Positions 24,197 to 35,851 of a stretch of DNA of 64,000 nt are shown piece by piece. Source of the stretch: Massospora cicadina (Eukaryota > Entomophthoromycota > Entomophthoromycetes > Entomophthorales > Entomophthoraceae); the NCBI GenBank assembly GCA_022478985.1, contig JAKSZP010014537.1, forward strand, positions 62,001 through 126,000. The letters are read 5' to 3'. Each line of letters opens with the position of its first letter. The first letter of the stretch is position 1. Below the pieces are notes generated by a model that was not told the DNA's origin, did no database searches, and worked only from the letters and a program-made list of their open reading frames with translations. A program made the position numbers and the translations under genes.

Positions 24197-26120
24197 TTTT
24201 ATTGAACCAAGGTAAGCCAACCAGGGGATGGACGTTACCAAACTAAAACTAAAATCATAATAAAATAAAACTAATGATTCAAACAAAACGCCCAAAATGG
24301 ATGGATCAATTGAATCGTACCTAACAAAAATCCAACCAGGTGGGCAGCAAATACTGCTATCCCTCCATGGTGGACGGGGAGGGGGATTGGGGGCTCGTCT
24401 TTGGCCGCATCCATCTCATTTCAGAGTAGGGTGCATGTTAAGGCAGATAGTAAGGGTGTGGGGGCATCGTCGGCATGGGGTTCAATATCCTTGATGACTG
24501 GAACTTCCAAATAGTTGCCAGCCATCATTATACCAACGATGTATATGCCCAAAGCATCTTCAGCTTTGAGGCGGGCGTCTGGGAATTTAATGAATGTGGC
24601 AGTGTTGGTTCAGGTTATTTTTGATTTCAGATTCCGTGCTACTGTTACCACATTCTGGATGGCTTCAGTGACGTTTTTGTGTAAAGTTTTCATGTTGATC
24701 TTACTTTGTGGAGTAATATTATGGGGATGATGGGAGGTGGAATTCCTCCTGCAAGCGCAGCCACAGATTTGGTGGCAGCTTTGTGAAGTGGATGGCAATA
24801 TGGTGTGGTGGCTGCTTCTACTGCAAGCTGGTGGTCGCTGTAGAACAGTTTGGCATTAGGTTGTGGGACATATTTCTGAGGTAGTATTTTGCATCCCATT
24901 CTGCATTACAGAGCTGCTCAAGTTGCAGCATCAGTCCTTGAATGACGTTACCTGATTTATCAATTTCATCCTATAGTTTCCATGGATTTTGGTTGAATTG
25001 GATTAGGGAATCAGCGTATGGTTGAGGTTTTTTCAATTTGTTTGTGGATGCATGGGATCAAACTGGGATTTAATCCAATGTTTGGTTAGATAAATTATTT
25101 GTGGCATTGGGCAAGGTGGGTGCTGATTGGTGGCTGCAGGTGCAGCTGCAGCATCAGGCATTGGAGGAGGGGAAGGTAGGACCATACCCCATGCAGAGTT
25201 GGTGTAGGGTGGGTGGCAGATTGGTGGGCGTCAGGCAAACTTTCAGCGTTGGTGGAAGTTTCTGAGTATGGGCATTTATATCTCAAGTGGTCTAACTCAA
25301 AACAGGATGGACAAATCATCCATCCGCCCTCAACGCGGGCCCAGAACGGATGGTCAGGGGCAGATGGGATGGTGGCATGAGGGGGAATTGCTAAAGAAAT
25401 TTTCATAAATTCAGGGCTGATTGTGGCATATACCCAAGGCCCAGCGAGGCGTGTGGCCCCATTTGGGACCACAAATTGCAAGATGGGGTTGGCGTCATAG
25501 GCTGCCAAACCTTCCATCAGCTCCTGGTGGAGCACTTTGGGGGGAGGTGGGTGGGCAAACCAGCAAACTGGACTACCAAGGTGGTGTCCGTTGGGAGCCA
25601 GGTCGAAGTTGTTGGGAGGGGTTAATTATTAAAAATTAATGGCACTGTTGCCACAGTGGCTGCATCGGCTTCACAGGGGAATCTGAGATCAAAGTATCCC
25701 TAATAGTGGCGGAAGTCTATGAAACAGGCTGGTGTCATCACCACCTGAGCCATTTTGATAATGGCTTGGTCATCATAGGGGAAGATTTCCCATATTTGAC
25801 CCTAAGGCTGAAATGCATGTTGCTCCGGGGAGCACCAGGGGGCAGCGGGGCACCACTTGGGTTCAGGCAAGATGGGCATCGAGATCCTTGGGAGGAACAA
25901 ATCATTTCAGGGGTTTGGAATGACTGGGTAAGCCAGTCTGAGCGCGTTTTCCTATCAGACAGAAAATGGAGGGGAAAGCTTTGCCGCTGCCCCATGCTGG
26001 GACAGTTGGCGGGGGATCTGACAACATTGGAGCAAGACTTTGGTGTGCAATTAAGTGTTTGTTTTTTAATTTACTGAAATTAATTTGCTCAGAAAGTTAC
26101 GCCAAGCAGAGAGAGAGTTA
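24197..26120 (-). mobile_element. ORF1-only LINE derivative, element B
   Basis: A 1,924-bp minus-strand unit with 14-bp TSDs (one mismatch). Its 5' end (taactctctctctgcttggc) resembles the 5' ends of elements A, C and D. Its 3' end (tccatcccctggttggctta, then ccttggttcaataaaaa) resembles the 3' ends of A, D and the ORF2-bearing LINEs G and H. It has one gag-like reading frame and no room for endonuclease or RT. LINE E is inserted only about 120 bp beyond its 5' end. Confidence 0.88.
24340..26027 (-). pseudogene. element B single ORF: gag-like with zinc knuckle and novel C-terminus
   Basis: The start is ATG 26027-26025, chosen because the following M...PPPTVPAWGSGK pattern aligns with ATGs at the same relative place in elements A and C. 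Next come KDLDAHLA and LRVKYGK. The piece at 25535-25095 reads LAAYDANPILQFVVPNGATR, then AYATISPEF..KISLAIPPHA and SAPDHPFWARVEGG. An intact CCHC knuckle follows (CPSCFELDHLRYKC, 25313-25272). After a Pro/Ala-rich linker the C-terminal region appears (FYSDHQLAVEAATT, CHPLHKAATKSVAALAGG, DDAPTPLLSALTC), ending near 24340. The role is presumably binding the element RNA; the C-terminal function is unknown. Several stops and frameshifts are present. Confidence 0.82.
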
Positions 26121-26134
26121 CATAGACTATTATT
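26121..26134. repeat. target-site duplication of element B, 5' side
   Basis: catagactattatt, 13 of 14 bases identical to 24183-24196. Confidence 0.75.
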
Positions 26135-26238
26135 AAAAATTAATTCCCAGATAACTAAGATTCCCTAAAGAAACAACTTAGAAGTTGAATAAGGTGTAGA
26201 AGCAATGAAGTCATTCAAGTTGACCAAATTGAAAAATG

Positions 26239-26253
26239 ATAACAAATGGTAAG
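26239..26253. repeat. target-site duplication of LINE E, 5' side
   Basis: The 15-bp sequence ataacaaatggtaag is repeated exactly at 32329-32343. The first A of the second copy could belong to the A tail. Confidence 0.93.
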
Positions 26254-26346
26254 CTAGCTCTCTTTCTGCTAAGCATCACTTTTTGAAAATTAATTCAGCC
26301 TGAAATTTAGCTCCACTAAAGAGATTTACGAAAACTATTAGCAAAT

Positions 26347-28794
26347 ATGGCGGGAAACCCCGCAAAAGAACTCGCAGGCTATGCTAAACGAGCCAGCACC
26401 ACCCCCAAACGAAGCAACCCTCGGTTACCCACCTCAGGGTCAACCAGAATCACCCGCTCTCAAGCAGCAGCCATGAAAGCAGGCACCACCCCCCAACCTG
26501 GAGCTACTTCAACTAGCGCCAGTTCACCTGATCGCACTTCTGCAACCTGCACGCCTAACAGTTCTGTGTGCGCTGCCTCCCACCAACCCGCTGGGCCCCC
26601 TCCAACCAAGGAGGCCATCACCCACACTGTTTTAATGGCGCCTGCTCAGTTGAATGCAACTCAGCCCATCCAGGCATTCACCTCCTCCATTGTGTCAGCT
26701 AATTCAGCCCCATCTATTATTGCTGACGCCGTGTTTCTGGATCCCTCCATGAGGGGAGATACCCAGCTACCTGGCCCCCAAACCCTCAGATGTAAGGTTG
26801 GATTAGCCGCACATTCTGGTTCACTAAGCACCAAATTGGGACAATCTATTCTTCCCAATGGGGATTTAAATGGTTCAGATTTTGGAACTTCACACCAGTT
26901 CCAATCTCACCCGTCCCATTTGAACCCCATAATCGGCACTTCTCAAGTCGGCACTTTATCTCAATATGCTGAAAACGACCAATTCACCAATCAGCCAGTG
27001 AGTTTTGCCCACGAAATCACAGCAAATACTCGGGCTGAATTTACCCAAATAGATTGGGATGGTGATGAAACATCTCCCTTCTCCCAATTGGCTGGAGTTA
27101 ATTCCAATCCGGATGGGCCTCCCCAATTTAGCAAGGCCCAACAATCCGCCCCTAAATTTAATATGACGCCAGCAACTGCTGTAACATTCCAGCAACAAGG
27201 GAACTCCACAAACTTGTTCAAACCACCAGCTCACACTAAACCTGCGATTGCAGCCCAAAGCAAACATAAACGTACCAAAGGAGCCACTGGGGCGTGGCAA
27301 AAACCTCTGACACCAACGCTATCCAAAGCTGATCCCCATAAAGTGGCATTCATTGCTGATGTTAAGAAGAAATTGGCTGAAACTAGAGCGCAAAAAGCTC
27401 TACCTCACTCAACCCTCTCCCACGCAATTCGCCTTTATTATGGGCATAACCCTGTTAGTTTCTATACAGAGGATTACTTCTCATACTTTGCAGCGATTTC
27501 GGAGACATTTTCAATTAACACCACCAACCATGAATCAGCGGAGGGCCACTAAATCGATGTGGGCTTCACTGAAGCTGCCCTTGCTGACCATGCTGCCACC
27601 CTCCAGGTCATTATTCCACGTGGATCTCTTCGCATCTCCCGCACACGCTCTCACCTGGAGAAAATTTCATGGGTTACTTTTTCCAACCTACCAACGACTG
27701 TTGATCCTGAGTCTCTTAAACTGGCGCCCCATCGTGGTTTAATGGAGTTTGGGTCTGTTCTTTCAGTGGACTTTAGCGTCCCCTCTTACTATGCTCCCAC
27801 TCAAAGAGCTCGCACTGCTAGGGCGTCGTTCATCCCCTCTCCTACTGTATCCCGCAACATTGAGGTTATTCCTCGTATGGCGGTAGTTGGGGCATGCCCT
27901 GAGATCTTTTTTGTCGACCCTGATCAGGCGCGCCCCCGGTGTTCATGGTGTAACGCCCTTGGACACTTGTATAGTTGCTGCACAGCTCGAAAACAAGCCC
28001 TCTTAGCCACCACCCAGGGGCCTAAACCAGGCCAAAAACGATCCCACGTGGCCGCAGCAGCAATTCCACAACCCACATTATGGGTTCCCGTTCAAGAACT
28101 GTCCCCTGAGGCCTTACGCCTAACAGTTGAAACAGCTAACCCCACTATTGGTATGGGATACCTTCACGCTCATGCCCCCCTTCCAGTGGGCACCCCCTCC
28201 AATCTCCTAGAGTCAACTCCTTCTCTCACCAAGCGCAAGGCATCTCCCACAGGGTGCCCCTCCTCAGCCACCCCCACTCAGGGCTCCGCGGCACCCCCAC
28301 CAACCTCCACCAGCGATTTATTGCATCAACCCTCAGCTCCCAATGGAGCTATGACCACCAGCATGGACTGGCAACCCGCGGCCTGCGGTAGAAGTGCCAC
28401 CTCAAAGAGTCCTACCCCAACCCCACAGTCCATTTCGCGCGGATCCTTTGCAGTGTTAGAGGAAGTGAATATGGACTCAGACTCATCAAATGGGGACACC
28501 GCGGAGGTCATTATTGAGCACCCTCAGGTCCTTCCCCTGCAACGGAGCGGGGGCAGCATCCTAGGCTGGCTTACTGGGTCCTCCGCCCCCCCACCCTCTC
28601 CTTCCCCTCAGAATCCTCAACGCTCCTCACGGATTGCAGCTAATAGTCAAGCTAAAGGACTCAAAACTAGCCGCCTCACAGAAGCAGGTTTAAGCGCTGG
28701 CAACCCCCAGGACATGGAGGGGAACAGCTATGAGTCCCCATGGCAGCACCCTGGCCCTGCAATCCATCAACGCAAATGGGTTGCGGGACTTTAA
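26347..28794 (+). pseudogene. LINE E ORF1: gag-like RNA-binding protein
   Basis: The start is ATG 26347 (MAGNPAKELAGYAKRA), the first ATG after the leader. The frame is open to 28794 (816 codons including stops) except for a single in-frame TAA at 27550-27552, after which the same frame continues without a shift. The N-terminal ~330 residues are low-complexity, rich in Pro, Ser, Thr, Ala and Gln, with basic patches. The central region from about 27590 (HAATLQVIIPRGSLRISRTR; ISWVTFSNLPTTVDPESLK) has an RRM-like feel. A CCHC knuckle is at 27940-27981 (CSWCNALGHLYSCC). The tail is again Pro/Ser-rich. The product would package element RNA. Its last 65 nt overlap the start of ORF2. Confidence 0.88.
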
Positions 28795-31700
28795 GCGGAG
28801 AGCCCACCTCCTCTGAAACTTCAGGTCAGCACAAATTGACATCGCTGCTGTCCAGGAGCCCCATATCCTCCCCCACGAACAATCTGCATGGAATGAACAG
28901 TTTGGAGGCAACTCCTTCTGGACAAACCATGCCGCCATTATTGTTTTAAATCCCGGGTTAAAACCCATTCTTTTTCACAATATCTAGGTGGCTGCCTCAT
29001 ACTGGCCAAACTCACCACTCCTGACTTCTCCTTCTTCGCTGCAAGCATCTACCTGCCTAATGCAGGTCAGGAGCAAAATCGGTTCTTGGAAGAGCTCATC
29101 CAACTCAATCTCCCACGGAATACAGTCCTCTTAGGAGATTTCAACACAACCATAAGTCGCGTCCGTGACTCTTACCCCCCTGCAGCAAAGAAACGCCCTG
29201 AATCAAGTCGCCTCCAGGATTTCCTTCGCCTGAGTGGCTTTATATATGCGCTTCCACCCTCCGCATCTGGCCTAGGTTGCATGACTAGGATCCAGTATTA
29301 TGGAGGAGCTTTCCAGTCAGCGTCACGCATAGATATGGCACTGATTGACCCCCTGCTAATTAGCCGCGTCTCCTCTCCCTCTCTCGTGACAACCATCTGA
29401 GTGATCACAGGTCACTCACCGTTGTCCTCACCACCACACTTAGACCGTCGCGTAGGTTCTGGCCTAGGGTTGCCCCAGCTCTTCTCAACAACCCCTTCAC
29501 TAAGGAGAAGCTGTCTATGACCATCCGGGAGACTCTCACCTCCCCCACCCCACCTTCTTGACCACAAGGCTAGATAGGCGGTGACCAAGGAGGTCATCAC
29601 CCGCGTTGCTTACAACTGTGCCAAAGCCTGAATGACTGCAGCTCGCGCCAGAGTCAAAAGGGAGGAAGCCAGAATCAGACATCTGGAGCGAAACTGCCAG
29701 CCTTCGCCCTCTCCCGGATGGTTGGAAGACTGGGAAGCGGCGCAGGAAGCACTCCGCTTGGAGCTCACACTGCAGGAAGAACGGGCAGCAAACTTTACAA
29801 CATCTCGTTACTATGCTCAATGGGAACGCCCCACCCGCTTCTTCTTTCAGAAACAGAAAGCCCGGTCAACAGCGCAGGATATTACTGCACTGAAGATTGG
29901 CACTACAACCACTTCAGATAAGGAGGAAATCACGCAGGAAATACACCGCTTCTACTCCAGCCTCTTCCATGCCACCCAGGTGGACCCATCGGACATCCAA
30001 GACTTCCTGTGGCAGGCTCCAGAGCCGCCCATTGACCCACGGGCTGATGAGGCTCTACTGGCGCCTATTTCCATCCAGGAGGTGATGGAAACCCTTCTGA
30101 AATCCCCACGGCTTAAAGCCCCAGGCCCAGATGGAATACCCTTCGAGGTGTACCTTCTGGAACCTGCAGTGATAGCCAGAACCCTCCGCGACCTCTTCAC
30201 TGCACTCTTGGTGAATGGCGAGGTCCCCCCCGACTCCAGAGGCTCAATCATGACCCTCATTCACAAGAAGTCAGACCGTGAGAACCTGGAGAACTGGCGC
30301 CCCATAGCGTTGGTCAACACAGACCACAAGCTCTTCACGAAGCTTCTGGCCAACCGCATCACCAAATGGGTGTTAACTCGCCTCTCCCCATCCCAGCACG
30401 GTTTTATTCCGGGGAGGTCGTTATGGGACAACTATAATGACCTTCACGTGACTTTGACTGCTAACTCTCGTAAGGTGAATGGCTTTGTGGCTCTCCTGGA
30501 TATGGAGAAAGCATATGATCGGGTAGCCTGAAGTATATTGATGCTTCCCTGGCCCGCTTCCATCTCCCACCCGCAGCTAGGCGCTGGATATCAGCGCTCT
30601 ATGACCAGCTCCACGCCAGAGTCCTGGCGCCAATGGGTTTTATAGTGGCAGTACCAGTTGGACAAGGTCTCCGGCAAGGGGACCCCCTGAGCCCTATCCT
30701 TTTTAACATCACCCTTGACCCCCTCTTGGCCTCCTTACAGGACAAGCTAACAGGGATTCTGGTCCCAGGTAAATCCCCCACACGCACCATGGAATTTGCA
30801 GATGACACCGCCATTGCATTTGGCTGCCCTGGGGATGTTGCCCTCGCTGCTGTGACCATTGAGAGGTACACCAAGGCGTCCAACGCCATGGTCAACACCT
30901 CCAAGACAACAGTTGTACAGGTCGGCTCCCCCACCTTCCCCCCACCATTTGGTATTGAACCTGAGCGCGGTACCTTCCGTCACCTGGGCGTTCTCACCAA
31001 CCAACAAGGAGTTGCGCTAAAAGACAATGAGGACTTGCTCCTCGCAGCAGTTAACTCCAGGATTGCCAGCTGGAACTGGCGGCACATCACCCCCCAGGGT
31101 CGAGCTCTGATGGCCAATGTGTTCCTCCTCTCCAAAGTCTGGTTCCTAGCGCACGTCTGCCCATTCACAGATGCCTTTTATACGAGGCTCAATGTACTCC
31201 TCCGCTGTTGGATCTGGGGCTCAAACCATCCACCAATGGCCCTCTCAACCATTTCCTGACCCTGCAATGAAGGGGGCGTAGGGCTTCTGGACACGCGATC
31301 CCACGCCACCACAATCTTCCTGAAGTTCCTATGGCCAATTATCTGCTGGGACGCGACCCCCATGCCCCAATGGGCGCCCGCCCTCCGCCAGTCAGTGTCA
31401 GCAGCCCTGGGTCTTCCTAGAGCATCTCTGACCTCATTAGGGGAGTGGCTCACAACCACCCAGGCCATCGCCTAAAACCGAACTCATCCCCCTACTGGAA
31501 CTAGGCTCTCCTTGCCCTGAAACGAGTAGGCGCGCGGATCCACCATGCCTTCCCATACAGAAGGGAAGGCCCTGGCCTCAGCTCCCGTCGCCATGCAATT
31601 GTGCACAATGGACAAGTTGTCACAACTCGCCTCAACCCCCAAGATCATCCTCCCATCCGCCCAAGACTCCTTGAGATCCTCCCTCCCTCCGTGAGATTTG

Positions 31701-32219
31701 ACCTTAAGGAATTGTGGAAGGACGTCTATCACCCCATCCTGTCAGCAAAGGTGTCCAACACCTTATGGAGGGTGCTCCACTGTTCATACAGGACAGGGGA
31801 CCGGACTGGCCCTACCTTCCAGCACTGAAGCTGCCCACGCTGTGTGGAGCCTATTGACTCCCACCTCCATCATTTTTTTCACCTGTCCAGGTGTCGCCGC
31901 ATTTTGGCCAAAGGCCCGTGCGCTCCTCCATGCTCAGCCCTGGTCTGGACACCCTGTGCAAGACCTCATGTTTGAGCAGACATTGCCTGGTTGCCACTGA
32001 CCCCTCCATGTCCTCGCCTATGCCACAGCCATCTAGACCATCCATAACTCCTTCCTTCGTGCTGCCTTTGACCAGCAGGTGTGGACCCTTCCACACACGA
32101 TCACCCACTTTCAGGTACACTTTGAGATGGCCCTGAAGGTCTGCACTATGTCGCCAACCCTCCCCGCTCAGTTGTCACTGCAGCACAGCTCTGGCGCGCA
32201 AACCCCCTCCCTTTCTTGA
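28730..32219 (+). pseudogene. LINE E ORF2: endonuclease-reverse transcriptase
   Basis: The start is ATG 28730, inside the end of ORF1. The EEP domain follows at once (TLALQSINANGLRDFKRRA, IDIAAVQEPHI, NHAAIIVLNPG); a TGA near 28817 and a frameshift near 28985 interrupt it. It then continues with FAASIYLPNAGQEQ, LLGDFNTTISRV and SDHRSLTVVL near 29400. RT covers about 29640-31260: APGPDGIPFEVYL, HKKSDRENLENWRPIALV, HGFIPGRSLWDNY, LLDMEKAYDRVA, then a TGA and shift near 30531, GLRQGDPLSPILFN, and catalytic F-A-D-D at 30795-30806. The C-terminal Cys/His region (FFTCPGVAAFWPKARAL, ~31870) lies in another frame. The stop is provisional because the end is frameshifted. Only a few lesions separate it from an intact frame. 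Confidence 0.87.
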
Positions 32220-32328
32220 TGCCTCCTCCCTCACCCCTTCCCTCGCCTCAGGCTCTTAGGAGCCCAGGCGTAATTCAATAAACATCAATGAATCCCCCCT
32301 TGGGTTGGGACCATCTAGTACTAAAAAA

Positions 32329-32343
32329 ATAACAAATGGTAAG
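32329..32343. repeat. target-site duplication of LINE E, 3' side
   Basis: ataacaaatggtaag, exact match to 26239-26253. Confidence 0.93.
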
Positions 32344-34257
32344 TTATAAACAAAAAACCAAAAGTAAAGACAATGTGAAGGCATAAATTCAGTGTTCTAA
32401 CATGAAGACATATAAAGAAATAAAATGATAGACCTTTATTGTTTTTAAATTTAGTATTACTTTAAGATAGGCAACTACCCAAGGGATCTTTATTGTTTGA
32501 AAACTTACTAAAACCATTTTATTATGCTCTATAATTCTCTTTAAGCCTATTTTCAAAATATTAGACAACAATACCAATTTACTAATACTAACATTATGGT
32601 CAAATTATATATTGTAGTTCTCGTCATGTGTTCCAAACTCACAACTTCTCTTATCAAGTTATCGCTCAAAGTTCCTACAACAAGAGCTACTAATTTTACA
32701 CTCTTATTTATAACTTTATATAGATCTTTCATATATTTAAGTGAATATTTGGAGCCTGTTTAAATCTTCTTATTCTTGTCACACTTAAAGGAAGAAACAA
32801 AAATAAAATGAGAATTTTGTGATAAACAGCTATGTTTGAATTTTTATATCAGTATAGAGAATATAGGTTAGTGATTTTTTATCAAGATGTCTTGATTTCT
32901 TAAGTTAATTTAACAAAATTTTAACCTTAGTTTTATCTATGATTATATTCAGCAAATTGGTACCTCATATAATCATATACTTAGTTTAAGTAATAATATA
33001 ATTATGAAGGTTGTTTATGTATCATAAATATATATAACGCATCTATTTGCTTGTTTAAAGCTATTATAATAATTTTTCAGATAAAAATTACTCTAACCAT
33101 ATATCTCTCTAAAATTGGTTAAACATGAAACTTAATTGTATATCTGTATGTCAATCTTACTTGATCTGTTTAGTATAATCTAAAATACACTTGTCATAGA
33201 TAGGACCTGGTTACTCATAATAAAATTAAAATTAAGAAACTTATTTAAAACTAACTACAAGTCTTAAATAGGAAATATAAGTTTAATTCTAACCACAGTA
33301 TTAGTTTAAAAAATTTGATTTATAAATTGTTTATAGCTAAATTTTATTAGAAAATATATAAAAATTTACCAGACTAGTCATACTCTTTAAAATGTAGGAG
33401 TCTGTCATCTCAAGAAATTTGTTTAAAATCTTTTTCAATAAGGATGTAATATATAGTGTTTAATAGTTTTAAATTCATTCAAAAGAATAAACGCTAAGTT
33501 TATCAGTAGCAACTTTTGCTCATATATAATGATGATATTGTTGAAAATAAACTTTAATTAAATGTTGCAGTCTAAAAAAATCAATAGGACTTTTTTTATA
33601 TTGTTGGGCTGCCAGAGGGGAAGCACTGGTAGCACATCCATCTGAAGGGAGAATTTCATAGTTTGCTCTTATGGGTAACTTTGTGATTTATTTAATTTTA
33701 TGAAAGCCTAAAATTATGAATTTATATTAGTAATATGCTTAACAAAGTCATTTATTTCATATTATCCTAGCACTTTAATAAAGCTAGGGAAAGTAGGAAC
33801 TAGGTGAAAATAGGGAGAAACTTCCTAAGCTTGTTGGAATGGGGTTGTCAGGCAATTTCTCCTGAGGGTTTTCACTGGAATGGATGACATGGTAATTAGG
33901 GATTAGTTGTTGCCATCAAATTCAAAGCTAATAGTATATTTTAGGCCTTTGACCCAACCTAGCATTAACTGGCATAACAGCAAATTTAAGGTAATAATAA
34001 TTTTGGGCCTTAGGCTTGAAAAAGTGTAAATCAAAAAACTTTTGCAGAAAAAAAAGTAGGCTAGGATTAAAAAAGGCAATTTGAGAACCCAAATTCAAGG
34101 CTTCCCTAACATCAAGGCAAAGCTTAATGCATGGTTTTACATTAAAAAATATAATAAATATCTATTATTAGCAATAATTAATTACTTTAAGCCATTCTAG
34201 TTTGCATAATTTACTAAGGTAATAAACTAAAATATAGGGAAGAGTATTAGTAAGCTT
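32344..34257. other. very AT-rich spacer, no gene seen
   Basis: About 1.9 kb of strongly AT-rich sequence with no supported reading frame. A tRNA-like relic at 33606-33675 stands out by composition and is listed separately. The rest shows no motif or repeat that I can define. Confidence 0.6.
33606..33675 (+). other. tRNA-like relic (tRNA pseudogene or SINE head)
   Basis: Inside AT-rich DNA this segment reads like a decayed tRNA: agcactggtagcacatcc, then atctgaagggag. A plausible anticodon arm is 33635-33639 paired with 33647-33651 around the 7-base loop atctgaa (anticodon position CTG). A 5-base variable loop follows. A T arm of five pairs is catag/ttatg around tttgctc (33657-33673), where functional tRNAs have TTCRANY. 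The D arm is poor and the acceptor stem does not pair, so it is not a working tRNA. Confidence 0.3.
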
Positions 34258-34269
34258 ACAAAAACCCAC
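34258..34269. repeat. target-site duplication of element C, 5' side
   Basis: acaaaaacccac matches acaaaaccccac at 43379-43390 at 11 of 12 positions. After removing the later insertion, the bracketed unit is about 1.9 kb, the family length. Confidence 0.65.
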
Positions 34270-34357
34270 ATCTCTCTTCCCGCTTAAACCAACTTTTTAG
34301 AGAATTTTAATTATCAGACCAATTAGCAATTTAATTAGCTGCAACGCTAACCCACTG

Positions 34358-35846
34358 ATGTTCACGGCAATCTCACCTGCTGCTCCTGTGTGAGGCAATG
34401 GCAAAACCCCACCCAACTTTTTCTGTTCAGTGGGAAAACATGCTCATAATAGTTTATCCAGTCCTAAAAACCTTGGGTTGGTTTGATCCACTCAAGGATC
34501 TCACCATCCACCTCACACAATCCCAGGCTGTGCCCCGCTGCCCTCTCATACTTCCTCGCTCTCACATGTATTTTATCCTACAGGAAAAAGGGAAATTGTT
34601 CCAATATGCAGACAAATTCATAATTGTCTAGCACTGGAAGTGATACAACCCACCAGTTTTATCAATTTCCACCCCTATAAAGGGTACTTTATCATTGGTT
34701 CTACATGCGAAGCTGATGCTGCCACTACAGCAACTGTGCCCCTTCTCTTTGTGAGCACCCCAATTTCCACAACGTGCACCTAGATCCCCATTGACTTCAA
34801 ATTAGTGATATAGTTCGCTGTGTTGGCCACTCACCTTCCCCCTGCGGTGCTCCAACAGGAGCTGATGGAAGGTTTTCAGTCTACAGCACTGACCTTATCC
34901 TTCAATTTGTGGTCCCCAATGGTGCTACACGCCCCACTGGGCCTTGTTCATTTGCCACAATCAGCCCAGCATTTAATAACATTGCTGAGCAGATTCCCTT
35001 TGCACCTTCATTGCTTCTGACACTGACCACCCATTCAGGGCCCGCATCAAGGGCGGGTGCCCTTTCTGTCCATCCTTCTTTGAGTTAGATCACTCAAAGC
35101 ATATCTGCCCCTACCTCAATGCTTCTGCCACCTCTTTAGTCTTGTCCTCCTTTCTTCCCACCTACCAATGACCCCAAAGCCATCTGGTCATGAGGTACAT
35201 ATATACCCCCTCCTCCAAAAACCTGTTGCTGCTGCTGCGTCCACAGCAGCCAATCAGACCCCAAGTCCAGTGACACCAATGTTTCCACCAATCATGAAGT
35301 GGCTTGGACAACAATGTTCTCCCAAGCCCCCACCCAATCGCCAATCTCAGCCATCCTTATTGAGAGAACATGAACTTGTATGACATAAAACCATGAACCT
35401 CATTAATGAAACTGAAAAATTGGGTAATGTAATTGAAGACTCCAAAATTGACTTGAAAGAATTTATCCATCTATGAACCCCATTGAGATCCCTCAGCGCT
35501 TTTATGCCCCACGGCCAAATGACAATCTGTTCTGCACCCAGCACCATTTCGCTGTGGCAGCTGCTGCCCAACCTGAAACACGTTTCCTAAACAACGCTGT
35601 TGCCCACACATCGGCCATGCTTGTAAAAAGGTCTCCCCCTCCAATTCTTGCCCTGAACCTGCCCCCACAGAGCAAAAAAGCCATTCTACAGTTCATAAAC
35701 ATGCCATTGATGATGTTCAGAAATTAATCCCCGCTTCAAAACCCAAAGCAAAGTTAACCCACGCTAGCACTTCTTTACTATACTAACTTTCTGTCGTCCA
35801 CATTCAGACATAGAAATGCTCATCTACTTAACTAGGTGCAATTTAT
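34358..35846 (+). pseudogene. element C single ORF, 5' part
   Basis: The start is ATG 34358, aligned with the starts of elements A and B by the following pattern (M..ISPAAPV, a stop where W is expected, then G-N-G-K). The N-terminal region reads PLKDLTIHLTQSQAVPRCPL. Past a frameshift, the region before the knuckle reads TLSFNLWSPMVLHAPLG in a shifted frame and AFNNIAEQIPFAPS-like sequence further on. The knuckle area near 35060-35110 shows CPSFFELDHSKHIC, with one Cys changed to Phe. The C-terminal region includes PQRFYAPRPNDNLFC and LPPQSKKAILQF. It is more decayed than element A. The frame stops being followable at 35846, where LINE F begins. Confidence 0.75.
35834..35846. repeat. target-site duplication of LINE F, left
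   Basis: aggtgcaatttat matches aggtgcgatttat at 43038-43050 with one difference. Joining the outer flanks restores the protein order seen in element A. Confidence 0.75.
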
Positions 35847-35851
35847 TTCTA

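Larger units (their letters stand above)
26254..32328 (+). mobile_element. LINE E, apparently full-length APE-type LINE
   Basis: A 6,075-bp element with exact 15-bp TSDs, a ~93-bp 5' leader (ctagctctctttctgctaag), overlapping ORF1 and ORF2, a 3' UTR containing aataaa, and a short A tail (ctagtactaaaaaaa). ORF1 is broken by one stop only, and ORF2 by a few TGA codons and frameshifts. It is the GC-richest and best-preserved element here, hence probably the youngest. Its 3' terminus differs from that of the G/H family but is identical in type to the scrap at 10763-10822, so this family has been active at least twice locally. Confidence 0.93.
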
